The translations under genes were made by a program, and so were the position numbers. From Burkholderia pseudomultivorans (GTDB lineage: Bacteria; Pseudomonadota; Gammaproteobacteria; Burkholderiales; Burkholderiaceae), in contig NZ_CP013377.1 in the NCBI RefSeq assembly GCF_001718415.1, positions 868,001-932,000 of the forward strand: a DNA stretch of 64,000 nucleotides, written 5' to 3'. The notes beneath the pieces are model-generated. The model worked only from the letters and a program-made list of their open reading frames with translations, did no database searches and was not told where the DNA came from. Below are positions 8,369 through 18,300 of the stretch, piece after piece; within the stretch, counting starts at the first letter, position 1; the number at the start of each line of letters is the position of its first letter.

Positions 8369-8555
8369 CGCGTGAGGCGGAGCCATCGACAGGCGCTGCG
8401 ACCGCACCACGCGGCGGGGCTGCTGCCTGACACGGCAGTGCGGAACCGTCCGGTATCGGTCGGACCATTTCGCGCCGGCAGGCGATGCAGGGAATGGCGC
8501 GAACGCGGTTGAGCTCAAGCACTAATGAAATTCTCGACTATCACTGGATCTCTTC

Positions 8556-9245
8556 ATGGAAATCAAATTTTACCTTTATTGTCTTGCCGATCTCACCTTG
8601 ATAGTGACTTCGCTGATATGTGGAGTGAAGTATCTCGTTAAGCGAAATGGTCTGCTCGGGTTCGAGTCGCTGGTCGTGACGTTCTCCGCAACGAATTTGA
8701 TGATCAATGCTTTGACTGGGAATCCCGCCTTTTTTGAAGTTTCTATTTTTTGCGACGCGTTTTCCAGAGGATTCGGTGTGCCGGTCATCACCATTGCCGC
8801 GATGATGGCTGTCACGCACCGATACAAGCCATCGATTTTAGGTGACGTGATGTATGTGGTGGGCGCACTGGCGGGAACCGTTGTTTTGTGGGCAGCGGAT
8901 TTCATGATCGGACCCAAGCCGTATTTCTATCTGGTGATGTGGTCCTTGTTCTCGCTCTACCTCGTCTACGTCATCAAGAAGTTGATAGACGCGGGAGAGA
9001 ACCGGAACGCTGCGAGCGTGACACTGGCACTGGTATCCACGCAGATCATCGCGAGTATCTACGACTTCTACCACATACCCGGAGATAGCGACCACATGAT
9101 TTTCTACACACTCGCCATGTTCTCCTGGTCGTACATGTCCGTCTCACTGTATTTCGCCTATTGTGCTTTGGAGCGCGCCCAGGAGGATGAAATAAAGCTC
9201 AATCGACGCTATGCTGTTGGTGCCATGCGTCGACATCCAAACTAG
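8556..9245 (+). CDS. Polytopic membrane protein of unknown function
   Basis: 229 aa with about seven predicted membrane spans (roughly residues 5-26, 33-54, 65-87, 94-118, 123-144, 152-170 and 183-205) and a hydrophilic basic C-terminus (ALERAQEDEIKLNRR onwards). I do not recognise the family. Charged or polar residues within spans are few (Asp12, Glu37, Asp160), so transport or small-molecule binding cannot be argued. It is the last plus-strand gene of the cluster, 187 bp after the MFS gene and convergent with the thiolase operon. GGA before the start is a weak ribosome site. Confidence 0.7.
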   Translation: MEIKFYLYCLADLTLIVTSLICGVKYLVKRNGLLGFESLVVTFSATNLMINALTGNPAFFEVSIFCDAFSRGFGVPVITIAAMMAVTHRYKPSILGDVMYVVGALAGTVVLWAADFMIGPKPYFYLVMWSLFSLYLVYVIKKLIDAGENRNAASVTLALVSTQIIASIYDFYHIPGDSDHMIFYTLAMFSWSYMSVSLYFAYCALERAQEDEIKLNRRYAVGAMRRHPN

Positions 9246-9477
9246 TTGTCGTGCCCGACGAAACGCCTTGATTCACTTATGCAATGGAAAGGGAGAGGCG
9301 AAGGAACGTCGCGAGCCGAGTTCGATCTACGTGATGCCGGGCGATGTTGCCCGACGTCACGGTGATGGTGGGACAGTGAGCGGGACTCCGGCTGTTTGCC
9401 GGCCGGGGCGTCCCGGAGTCGAAGGGCTTCGGGTTCGAAACGCACAAGACGGAAGGCACATGTCCTGCGGGCCAACC

Positions 9478-9588
9478 TTATTGGGTCGAGTCGTAATGCT
9501 CGATATGGTACAGAACCATGAATCCCGGGCTCAATACGAAAAATATCCCGGCGATAAGCGAGATTGCGATGAATAAGCGCTTCACCAT
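9478..9588 (-). CDS. Small single-span membrane peptide (36 aa)
   Basis: ATG at 9588 has a strong GGAGG six bases upstream. The product begins MVKRLFIAISLIAGIFFVL and continues SPGFMVLYHIEHYDSTQ: a basic N-terminus, one hydrophobic span and a short polar tail, typical of bacterial membrane miniproteins. It lies 102 bp downstream of the thiolase stop and could be the last cistron of the minus-strand operon. No family recognised. The combination of ribosome site and topology makes chance unlikely. Confidence 0.6.
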   Translation of the reverse strand: MVKRLFIAISLIAGIFFVLSPGFMVLYHIEHYDSTQ

Positions 9589-9690
9589 GACCAGCCTCCG
9601 TGTTTGATGAGCTGAATTTGAAAGCCATTTTTTGCGAACATCCCGGGAACGCAACGCCATGTTCGTGTTCCCGGGATGAGACGCATTGAT

Positions 9691-10875
9691 TCAAGCGACT
9701 TCGAACAAGCCGGCCGCACCCATTCCGCCGCCTACACACATCGAAACAACGACGTAGCGTGCACCGCGTCTTTTGCCTTCGATCAGGGCATGGCCGACCA
9801 TGCGCGCGCCGGTCATCCCGTACGGATGGCCGATAGAAATGCTGCCGCCGTTGACGTTGTATCGCGCGGGATCAATTCCCAGCTTCTCACGGCAGTACAG
9901 CGCCTGGCAGGCAAACGCCTCATTGAGCTCCCATAAGCCGATATCGTCAGTTTTGAGGCCATGAAGCTCCAGAAGCTTGGGGATCGCGTAGATGGGACCG
10001 ATGCCCATCTCCTCCGGCGCATTGCCGACGACGGTCATGCCTCGATAGATACCGAGAGGGGTGGCCCCGATCTGCTCGGCGGTTTTTCCGTTCATCAGGA
10101 CGCAGGCGCTTGCACCGTCCGAAAGCTGGCTCGCGTTACCCGCCGTCACAACGCCGCCGTCGATTACCGGTGCGAGCGTGGCCAGCGATTCGAGCGTCGT
10201 GCCGGGACGATTTCCCTCGTCCTGCGTGAGCGTGACCTCATGCCTCGACGTCGTGCCGGTCGTTTTGTCGACGACCAGCTTCTGTGTCGTGATCGGAACG
10301 ATTTCGCTCGAGAAGCGGCCGGCGGCCTGTGCGGCGGCAGTGCGGAGCTGGGAATCGAGTGCGTACTGATCCTGGACGTCCCGAGAGATCCCGTACTTGC
10401 GGGAAACGAACTCGGCGGTCTCGAGCATTGGCATGTAGGCCGCGGGTTGCGCGGCCAGCACATTGGGGTCCTCGTCGGCGCGGGTCCACTCGAAGTAGCG
10501 CGTTTGTACCGCAGAGATGTTTTCCTGGCCACCCGCCACAACAACCTGCATCCCGTCGCACATAATCTGCTTGGCAGCCGTCGCGATCGCCATCAGGCCA
10601 GACGCACATTGCCGGTCGAGTGTTTGCGCAGCGACGCTGGCAGGCAATCCGGCTGCCAGCACGCCGTGTCGGGCGATATTGCCGCCGGCGGTCCCGGCGT
10701 TGAGTACCGAACCGATCACGGCGTCCTCGATGCGATCCGGCTCGATGCCGGCACGCAGGACCGCGTGCCGGATTGCGTGCCCGAGCAGGGTAGGCGAGTG
10801 CGTGAGGTTGAATGCACCGCGATATGCCTTTCCGATGGGCGTACGTGCGGTGGAAACGATGACGGCATCAATCAT
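9691..10875 (-). CDS. Acetyl-CoA acetyltransferase (thiolase family)
   Basis: 394 aa, normal thiolase length. The acyl-accepting Cys90 lies in LDRQCASGL, the His350 motif in [11 protein letters not shown], and the second catalytic Cys380 in [21 protein letters not shown] precedes them. Soluble enzyme that thiolytically cleaves a 3-ketoacyl-CoA, or condenses acetyl-CoA in the reverse sense. It lies 54 bp after the acyl-CoA dehydrogenase and belongs to the PhyH2-SDR-ACAD-thiolase operon, so the cleaving direction (beta-oxidation) is favoured. No enoyl-CoA hydratase or acyl-CoA ligase is seen nearby; these may lie left of the window or be supplied elsewhere. Confidence 0.93.
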   Translation of the reverse strand: MIDAVIVSTARTPIGKAYRGAFNLTHSPTLLGHAIRHAVLRAGIEPDRIEDAVIGSVLNAGTAGGNIARHGVLAAGLPASVAAQTLDRQCASGLMAIATAAKQIMCDGMQVVVAGGQENISAVQTRYFEWTRADEDPNVLAAQPAAYMPMLETAEFVSRKYGISRDVQDQYALDSQLRTAAAQAAGRFSSEIVPITTQKLVVDKTTGTTSRHEVTLTQDEGNRPGTTLESLATLAPVIDGGVVTAGNASQLSDGASACVLMNGKTAEQIGATPLGIYRGMTVVGNAPEEMGIGPIYAIPKLLELHGLKTDDIGLWELNEAFACQALYCREKLGIDPARYNVNGGSISIGHPYGMTGARMVGHALIEGKRRGARYVVVSMCVGGGMGAAGLFEVA

Positions 10876-10929
10876 ACGGCATCCTTATTGATGAGGAGAT
10901 GGAGGTGAAATAGAGACGTTGAGTCCGGG

Positions 10930-12753
10930 TTAGAACCAGTGTTCGGGCATGGTGAGCGGGGTCGTCTCCACCGGATCGAGAACGGCGAGCCACGCGGTCA
11001 CCTTGGGCATTTCCCATCCGAAGAAGTAGTCGCACGCGGCGAGTTTGCCGCGATGAAAGTCGGTTCCCGTCGGGCCGTTCTGGAGCGTGCCGGCCACAAT
11101 TGCTTGATCGAGCCAAAGCCAGCCGACCACTACATGCCCGAATGCTTCGAGATAGGCAGCCGCATTCGCCAACTGGACATCGGGGTCGTCGAGCTTGTGC
11201 AACGTATCGGTGACGACGCGGATGTGCTCCCACGCGCTTTCGAGCGTGCTGGCGTGACGCTGGAGCGACGGAGTCGACCGCACCCTGGATACCGTTGCGG
11301 CGATTCTCCTGTCGAGAGTCGCCATGGCGACACCGCCGTTTGAACGTGTTTTTCGACCCAGCAGGTCGAGCGCCTGAATGCCGAACGTGCCTTCGTGTAT
11401 CGGATTGAGTCGGTTGTCGCGATAGAACTGCTCGACGTTGTATTCGCGCGTGTACCCATACCCGCCGTGAACCTGAATGGCGAGATCGTTGGCGACCAGG
11501 CCCCATTGCGATGGCCAGCTCTTGACAACGGGCGTGAGCAGATCAAGCAGGCAATGTGCTTCATCCCGGCCGTCGGCGTCTTCCAGAGAATGGATATCGT
11601 CGCTCAGACGGGCCGCGTACAGACACAACGCCAGCGCGCCGGAGACATAGGCCTTCTGCGCCAGCAACATGCGCCGGACGTCGGCATGGCCGATGATGGG
11701 AATCTGCCCGGATGTGGGCGACCGGTCGCCGCGTGGCCGGCCCTGCGTGCGGGTCTTTGCGTAATCGAGCGCGTGCAGGTAGCCCGTGTATCCGATCGAG
11801 GCCGCGCTGAGGCCGACCGAGATACGTGCCTCGTTCATCATGTGGAACATGTAGGCCAGCCCTTTTCCGGGCTCGCCGACGATCTCGCCGATTGCGCCGG
11901 CCTCGCCCTCAGGGCGGTAGCGCCCCTCGCCGAAATTGAGCAGGCAGTTCACGGTGCCGCGATACCCCATCTTGTGATTGATGCCCGCCAGCGCGACATC
12001 GTTTCGCGGGCCCGGCAGGCCGTCGGGGCCGATCAACTTGCGCGGAACCGTGAAGAGCGAGATGCCCTGGATTCCCGGCGGAAGCTGGCCGTTCTCGTCG
12101 GGAATCTTCGCCAGCACCAGATGGACGATATTCTCGGCAATCTCGTGATCGCCGCCCGAAATCCACATCTTGTTGCCGAACAGGCGGTAGCGGCCGTCCT
12201 TGCTCGGGACCGCACGCGTGCGGATATCGGCCAGGCTCGACCCGGCTTGCGGCTCGGACAGGCACATCGTGCCGAAGCATCGGCCTTCCGACATCGCCTT
12301 GACGTAATGCTCCACGCGCTCCCGTTCGCCGTGGGCCATGAGCAGATTGGCATTGGCGATGGTGAGAAACGCATAGCCCGCGGTGCCGGGATTGGCGGCA
12401 AGCAAATAAGCCATGCCGGCTCGCTCCACGGTGCTCGGCAGACACATGCCGTTCCATTCGGCGGGGAACGATGCGCTGATCAGGCCGGCGTCCGAAAATG
12501 CGCGCAGGGCGATTCCGACTTCCGGATTGATGGTGACGCGCTCTCCGTCGAATGCGGGTTCGTTGCTGTCGTTCTTCTTGTTATGCGGCTTGAAGAGATC
12601 CGTGGCGAGCGATTCGTAGACATCGAGCACGGATGTGTAGTCGATTCGGTCTTGCCCGGCATATCGTTGCCGGCGAGCGAGAGACTCGACCTGCAGCCAG
12701 TCGAAAAGAATGAACTCCACGTCGCGACGGGAGAGGGTGAGTTCGCTAGTCAT
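10930..12753 (-). CDS. Large acyl-CoA dehydrogenase (about 600-residue type)
   Basis: 607 aa, longer than standard 380-residue acyl-CoA dehydrogenases and of the FadE/DmdC-like type with an extra C-terminal helical domain. FAD/substrate signatures are GTMCLSEPQAGSSLADI and KMWISGG in the middle, VNCLLNFGE, and QVHGGYGYTREYNVEQFYRD near residue 430. Catalytic Glu454 is in PIHEGTFGIQALDLLGRK. It introduces a double bond into an acyl-CoA, passing electrons to ETF (etfBA genes occur at 36.4-38.1 kb in this window, though not linked to this operon). The ribosome site is weak. It is 93 bp downstream of the SDR gene. Confidence 0.92.
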   Translation of the reverse strand: MTSELTLSRRDVEFILFDWLQVESLARRQRYAGQDRIDYTSVLDVYESLATDLFKPHNKKNDSNEPAFDGERVTINPEVGIALRAFSDAGLISASFPAEWNGMCLPSTVERAGMAYLLAANPGTAGYAFLTIANANLLMAHGERERVEHYVKAMSEGRCFGTMCLSEPQAGSSLADIRTRAVPSKDGRYRLFGNKMWISGGDHEIAENIVHLVLAKIPDENGQLPPGIQGISLFTVPRKLIGPDGLPGPRNDVALAGINHKMGYRGTVNCLLNFGEGRYRPEGEAGAIGEIVGEPGKGLAYMFHMMNEARISVGLSAASIGYTGYLHALDYAKTRTQGRPRGDRSPTSGQIPIIGHADVRRMLLAQKAYVSGALALCLYAARLSDDIHSLEDADGRDEAHCLLDLLTPVVKSWPSQWGLVANDLAIQVHGGYGYTREYNVEQFYRDNRLNPIHEGTFGIQALDLLGRKTRSNGGVAMATLDRRIAATVSRVRSTPSLQRHASTLESAWEHIRVVTDTLHKLDDPDVQLANAAAYLEAFGHVVVGWLWLDQAIVAGTLQNGPTGTDFHRGKLAACDYFFGWEMPKVTAWLAVLDPVETTPLTMPEHWF

Positions 12754-12846
12754 GGAATAGAGTAAGTTGGCTTCTGCTGCTTTCGTAATCGTCCGGATCT
12801 CTTCAATAAACTGAGGGATCCGCTGCGGAGCGCTGTCCGGGATTTG

Positions 12847-13779
12847 TCATGCAGCCGAATGCTCCTGTGCATTCGCCGAGGTGACGCGGGCCTTGGTGAG
12901 TTCGAGATCGCCCTGGGCCGCTCCGGACGAAGGAACAGTCTCGCCGTTCCGGCTCGTGACCTCGTCAAGGCGCTGGGCGAGCTGGTGAACGATCTGGTCG
13001 CCAGTTCCGAGATGGATGCCGGGTGTCAGCGTGATATGTGCGGCCTCGAAGCTGCCTGCGCCCGCGCACAAGATCATCCGACTCGGTGCGTCTTCGGCGG
13101 CAAGTACCGCTACCGCAGGGCTGACCGACGCAGGCGACAGCGTGTCGAGAGTGTCCGCCGACATCAGGCCTTCGAGCATGCGTGTCCCGGCCGTTGGCGC
13201 AAGGCAGTTCACGCGAATGTCGTATCGCTCGCCTTCGATGGCCAGTGTCTGCATCAGGCCTACGAGCGCCATCTTTGCGGCGCCGTAGTTCGATTGCCCG
13301 AAATTGCCGTACAAGCCGGACGACGACGTCGTCATCACGATGCGGCCATACCGTTGCTCCCGCATGGTTTCCCACACGGCCTTTGAACAATTGACCGCAC
13401 CCATCAGGTGCACTTCGATCACCGCACGAAAGTCGTCGAGCGTCATCTTGCTGAAGCTCTTGTCGCGCAGGATGCCGGCATTGTTCACCAGGATGTCGAC
13501 CCGGCCCCATTGCGAAAGTGCTTGGTCGACCATGCACTGGACCTGTTCGAAATCGGTAACCGATGCGCTGTTCGCGACGGCCTCACCGCCGGCTGCGACG
13601 ATTTCGTCGACGACCCGCTGTGCGGCCGTGGCAGAGCCGCCGTTGCCGTTCACGTCGCTGCCCAGGTCGTTGACCACGACCTTTGCCCCCAGTCGGGCAA
13701 GCAGCAGTGCATGCTCGCGGCCGAGGCCTGCACCGGCGCCGGTCACGATCGCAACACGGTTCGTCAGATCAATCTTCAT
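12847..13779 (-). CDS. SDR-family dehydrogenase, (3R)-hydroxyacyl-CoA dehydrogenase-like (MFE type)
   Basis: 310 aa from the ATG at 13779, where the Rossmann fold begins (MKIDLTNRVAIVTGAGAGLG); an ORF extension to 13986 overlaps the upstream oxygenase gene and is rejected. NDLG at 37-40, the NNAG motif at 99-102, and catalytic Ser152-154/Tyr165/Lys169 (SNYGAAK) are present. The insertion VVNDLGSDVNGNGGS is what I know from the dehydrogenase unit of peroxisomal multifunctional enzyme 2. It therefore probably oxidises a (3R)-hydroxyacyl-CoA to the 3-keto form for the thiolase. The hydrophilic C-terminal 50 residues are not part of the core fold. Confidence 0.88.
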   Translation of the reverse strand: MKIDLTNRVAIVTGAGAGLGREHALLLARLGAKVVVNDLGSDVNGNGGSATAAQRVVDEIVAAGGEAVANSASVTDFEQVQCMVDQALSQWGRVDILVNNAGILRDKSFSKMTLDDFRAVIEVHLMGAVNCSKAVWETMREQRYGRIVMTTSSSGLYGNFGQSNYGAAKMALVGLMQTLAIEGERYDIRVNCLAPTAGTRMLEGLMSADTLDTLSPASVSPAVAVLAAEDAPSRMILCAGAGSFEAAHITLTPGIHLGTGDQIVHQLAQRLDEVTSRNGETVPSSGAAQGDLELTKARVTSANAQEHSAA

Positions 13780-13885
13780 GGGTTGTCTCGTTGATGGTGA
13801 TTGTGTAGTGGCTTGCGAATGTGCGTGGAGGAATCCGGAGCGGCATGGCTGGATCTCACGCCGATGCAAGTTTTCTGCTGGTGGC

Positions 13886-14761
13886 TCACAGGCCGAGGTG
13901 CGTTGCAATATCGTCGTAGTCGACTTGCCACAGGCCCGGCGTTCCAGCCGGATATTGAGAACGGAAGCCGATGATTCGCTGGACACGTTTCGACAGGCCT
14001 CTCACGATGTCCATATCCACGATGAACGGATACGCTTCCTCCGGGGTCAGGTAGGACGGCTGCATCGGCAGCGTGAGCCCGCGTCGACGCTCGTTTTTCG
14101 TCACGTTCGCACCGCCGCCATGGATCACCTTCCCGCTAAACAACAAAGCGTCGCCGGCATCCATCTCGGCGGCGATGGTCATTTCGGGCGTGCCCTTGCT
14201 GTTGAAGTAGTCCTCGTCCCAGTTTTGGCTCCCCGGAATAATTCGGGTGGCGCCGTTTTCCTCGGTGAAGCGCGTAAGGGCGATCATCAGGTTGGTAAAC
14301 ACCGTGGGACCGTTGACTCCGAGCGCGCACAGAGGCGGGAAGTTACCGACATCGCGATGCAGCATTTGTGCGGTGTTCCCGGGGCCGATGTCGATCACCT
14401 GGGCGGTCGACAGCCACCAGTCGCCGGACTCTTCTCGGTATAGCACCTCCCCGAGTGCATGAAAGAGATCGTCGTCGAGTACGCTGCCAAAGGTCTTGCT
14501 GTGCGTGATCATGTTCGTCAGGCGCTTTGTATGCGCGCCGTGGAATTCCTTGATCAACTCATTTTCGTGTGACGATCCTTCGCGAAGCCTCTCGAGCGGA
14601 CCATCGACCTCGCGATTGATGTTCGCGACCTGTTCTTGCGACAGGTAAGCCTTGATTCGAACTCCGCCGTACTGATTCATCAGCGATACGATCTCTTGGG
14701 CACTAGTCGTCTTTGGGACGATGGGGAGAGAGTTCAGATTGTTCAGAATATTTTTGCTCAT
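13886..14761 (-). CDS. Phytanoyl-CoA dioxygenase (PhyH) family oxygenase 2
   Basis: 291 aa; GAGGA before the ATG. Metal ligands His135-x-Asp137 (MLHRDVGN) and His214 (KVIHGGGANV), 2-oxoglutarate Arg227 (RRRGLTLPM), and the block FTEENGATRIIPGSQNW at 165-181. It shares the fold and central block with oxygenase 1 but is otherwise divergent, so the two are not a recent duplication. It is the first gene of the minus-strand operon that continues with SDR, acyl-CoA dehydrogenase and thiolase, suggesting that the hydroxylation feeds directly into beta-oxidation. Operator-like site G lies 151 bp upstream. Confidence 0.9.
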   Translation of the reverse strand: MSKNILNNLNSLPIVPKTTSAQEIVSLMNQYGGVRIKAYLSQEQVANINREVDGPLERLREGSSHENELIKEFHGAHTKRLTNMITHSKTFGSVLDDDLFHALGEVLYREESGDWWLSTAQVIDIGPGNTAQMLHRDVGNFPPLCALGVNGPTVFTNLMIALTRFTEENGATRIIPGSQNWDEDYFNSKGTPEMTIAAEMDAGDALLFSGKVIHGGGANVTKNERRRGLTLPMQPSYLTPEEAYPFIVDMDIVRGLSKRVQRIIGFRSQYPAGTPGLWQVDYDDIATHLGL

Positions 14762-14911
14762 TCGTTCCTCGAGGCGGTACGCGATAGGTAACGGAGTGCA
14801 TGCTCGTCACACCCATGTTTCGAGAACTCGAAGGCTACGGCTCGATGCCGGACATGACACACGTGGAATCTGGTCGGGGAGTATCCGGTGATGCGGTGTG
14901 TTCCCGGAAAT

Positions 14912-14931
14912 ATGATCAAACGATCAAGTCA
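14912..14931 (+). promoter_or_regulatory. Operator-like site G
   Basis: ATGATCAAACGATCAAGTCA matches the cluster consensus throughout and is followed by an inverted half-site ATGACTTG. It lies 151 bp upstream of the second PhyH gene, linking the beta-oxidation operon to the same regulator(s) as the aldehyde dehydrogenase and IRED-like genes. Confidence 0.55.
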
Positions 14932-14972
14932 CATGACTTGAAAATTATCACTGTGCGCATCCAGGGTCGATC

Positions 14973-15011
14973 ATGGTTAACCCGTTCGCTTTCCGAATGA
15001 TTTTTCATTGA
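14973..15011 (+). other. Mini-ORF with MVNP start
   Basis: Twelve codons beginning ATGGTTAACCCG (MVNPF), preceded by GGGTCGATC. The stretch GTCGATCATGGTTAACCC resembles GTCGATGAAGGTTAACCC at 528-547. It is the third copy of this motif near an operator-like site; meaning unknown. Confidence 0.3.
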
Positions 15012-15311
15012 GTGATATCGAGCAGCGCCAGCGTGTACGTGGGAAATGAGTTGTTCGCTGAACGTGAAGCAGCGTGCGGATCCGGTGACGGATGTTGGGC
15101 GTGTGGCGGTGTCGTTTCGAATGGAAAGACAAAATTTCTCATCCGGCCCCGGTCAAAGATCGACCGGAGCCCGATGGGAGGAGGCGACGGCAAACAGTGC
15201 CGGCCGGAATCGAGAAGCTAGTCGCTCGAGTGCGGGAGAGCGGTAGTGAGGTCGTTCAAATGCGCGATTGCTCTTCTCAACAAATTGCAATCTGCATGAC
15301 CGTCGTCACCG

Positions 15312-18300
15312 TCATGCGAACACATCGGCAACATACCTGCCATGCTCGCGCTCCATCGTGTCGATCCACGCGTGAGCGCTTTCATCATTCGCGCCGGTTG
15401 AGTCCTGGTAAATCCGACCGAGCGTGGCACGTACGGCGGGCGCCATGTTCTTGCCATCCCCGCATACATAAACGGTGGCGCCTTGCGCAAACAGCGCGGC
15501 GATTTTTTCCCGCTCGAGCCATACTTTGTCCTGGACGAAGCGAGCGCCTTCCTCCGGGCGGTTGGAATAGGCGGGCATCACTTCGACCACCCCCAAGTTC
15601 GCCCACTCTTCGAGCTCATCGCGATAGAGAAAGTCGACGTCGGGGTCATCGATTCCGAAGAAAAGCAACGACGGGCCGACGTTTTCTCCCCGCTGTTTCT
15701 GTATTGCACGCTCTTGCAGAAAGCCGCGGAACGGGGCAATACCGGAACCCGCGCAAATCAAGATCATCGGAAGGTTCGATTCGACTGGCGGACGAAAGCG
15801 TGCATTCGACGGCCTGACCGAAACGGACACACTGTCACCCGCGTCGAGCCGCGCGAGATACGACGACGCCACCCCTTCGTGACGGCCGTTGCCGGAGAGT
15901 GCCGGTGCATCGACTACGGCGACCGTCAGTGTCACGTGATCTGCTTTCCAGAGTGGAGACGACGAGATCGAGTACTGGCGTGCTTTCAACGCGGGGAGCA
16001 TGTCGAGGAACTTGTCGAACGACAAATCGACGGAGCCGAAGCGTTCGAGCAGATCCATGACGGTGGTTCGTTTTTCCAGAATCTCGTATTCGAAGTCGCC
16101 GGTGCTCAGGCGCTCGAGCTCGACCTTCTCGGGCGGACAGCGAGTGGCCGCGGCAAGGATGGAGACTTGCGATCGAGTGGCCGGAACGGCAAGTTCAACG
16201 TAGCTCGAAAGCAGCTCGCCGCAACTGATTGCCTGGCCGAGCGGAAGGCGCGGATTGCTCGATGTCCCGTCGATGACCACTTGCGTGTCCCAGCTCAGGC
16301 GAAACCGGCGCAAGACGCGATCGACGTTCCGTTTGGAATTGCGAGGCAGAACGGCCAGGTAGTCGCCGGAGCGATAGGTCATCGTCTCCGGTAACTTCAG
16401 TTCCATGTGCTTCTTCGACCGGCTTCCCGGCACACTAATATCGACGAGCTCTCTATTGTCGATCACCGTCGCGTGCGTCATATCGTCAACGCTGAGCAAT
16501 TTCTCGCGAACGTTATTCAGGAAGCTGACGTTGAGTGCGGAATTGCTACTTTGCGCAACCGACGTGTCCTTCCCGAAGCTGATTGCAAAGCGATTCCAGA
16601 ACCCGGCATACCATCGATCAAACTCGCCAAAGAAGTCACCACCGGAATCCAGCTCGCCTCTGGCGTGAACGCGCGTGGCGCCGGCTTTTTCGAAGGCTGC
16701 GTCGACGCGCTTGGGGATCGCCTGATACGTTCTTGCCCACTGCTTGTTGCCGCATCCAAGAACAGAAAATTTGACTCCGTCCAGTGCCCCTTCGCTCATC
16801 GCCTCGATATAGGGAAGAAATGCGATTGCATTGTCGGGCGGCTGGCCTTCGTAGGAAGCAGTGACGACTACGATCGCAGGAAATCCGTCGATCTTTCCTG
16901 CGAACGCGTCCAGAGGAGCACAGGTGGCATGAAATCCGTGGCGACCGGCGTCGCCTGCAATGCGGCGAGCGAAAGATTCCGACGAACCCGTGTTCCCGCC
17001 AAACAGGACCAGCATCTTCGACGCGTCCTTGTCGGAGACCGCCGGAGCCTGATCGACGTTCGGCGTTTCGATGCTCGCACGCACGCGAAGGTTGTCGTTC
17101 GATACCTTGCGCACACCTCGCGCCCGTGGCCGCACGTTGATACGCAGGCCGGTGGGCTTGAGCGTAAGGGTTTCGGCGACTTGCAGCTCGTAGTTCGGAT
17201 CGGCGAAGGAAAAATCGAATCGCTGAAGCAGCATGATCAGGACGAGGTGCGCTTCCTGCATTGCGAACGGTCGGCCGATACATGCGCGTGCGCCATTGCC
17301 GAAGGGTTTCCACGAATTCGGCGGAAGTTTTTCCGCATTCTCCGGTTCGAATCGCTCGGGACGAAACGCCTCGACGTCCTCGCCCCAGACGCTTACGTCG
17401 CGATGCAACATGGGCGTCAGGATCATGATGATGTCGTTGGGAGACACGGGATACTTCCCGCCGAACGTGGTGTCGGCGAGTGGGGTGACGGCGAAAGCCG
17501 GAGCCGTCGGCCAGATCCGCAACGTTTCCATCAGGATTTGTTCGATGTAGCGCAGTCGCGCCAGATGCTCGATCCGTGGCGTGTCGTTGCCGACGACCTC
17601 GTCGACCATGTCCCGTGCTCGTTGCAGAACGTCCGGGTTCTTGAGGAGGAAATAGGTGGCAAAGGACAAGAGCCCGCTCGTCGTTTCATGCCCGGCGATG
17701 AGGAACGTAATCATCTGGAAGACGATATTCTCGTCATCGAGCTTCTCGCCCGTCACCGGATCGACACCGTTCAGCATTCGGTCCAGCAGGTCCATCGCTT
17801 CTTCGTTGTCGTGCGGGTTCTTCCGCCTGTCTTCGATCATTTTGGTCGCGAGCGATCGCATGAGCTCGATGTCCGCGTCGAACTTGCGACTCCGGTTGAG
17901 CATCAGCTTCGACACCAGTTTCGGCCGCAACTCGCGCTTTCCCGCCTCGCTGAGGGTATTGACCATCGCATCCACGAACGGATGCTGATCTTCACGGTAG
18001 AAGCTATTGAAGCGACAGTCGAACGCACATAAGGCGATCGTGTCGAGCGTCAGGCGAGTCATGTGGTCGGAGACATCGACAGCCGTCTCCGGGCCGAATC
18101 GTTCCCAATAGAGAAACATCTGGTCGGCGATGTCGACCATCTTGTCGAACATGGACCAAATGCTGAGTGGGCCAAACGACTGCATCAATACACGATGCGC
18201 TTTTGCCCAGTTCGGTTCGTCGCTGAATGCCGTGAATAGGCCATCCCCGATGGCCGGTCTCAGTTCAAGCAGAGATTGGTGTACAGATTTCTGAAACCTG

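Larger units (their letters stand above)
14762..15311. other. Promoter region of the PhyH2-SDR-ACAD-thiolase operon
   Basis: About 550 bp between the P450 stop and the oxygenase start, both on the minus strand. It contains operator-like site G, an additional half-site ATGACTTG at 14933-14940, and the VNP mini-ORF at 14973. Nothing recognisable between 15012 and 15311. Confidence 0.55.

Noticed and set aside
13780..13986. N-terminal extension of the SDR gene
   Set aside because: It overlaps the oxygenase coding region by about 100 bp and adds residues without features ahead of a normal Rossmann start.
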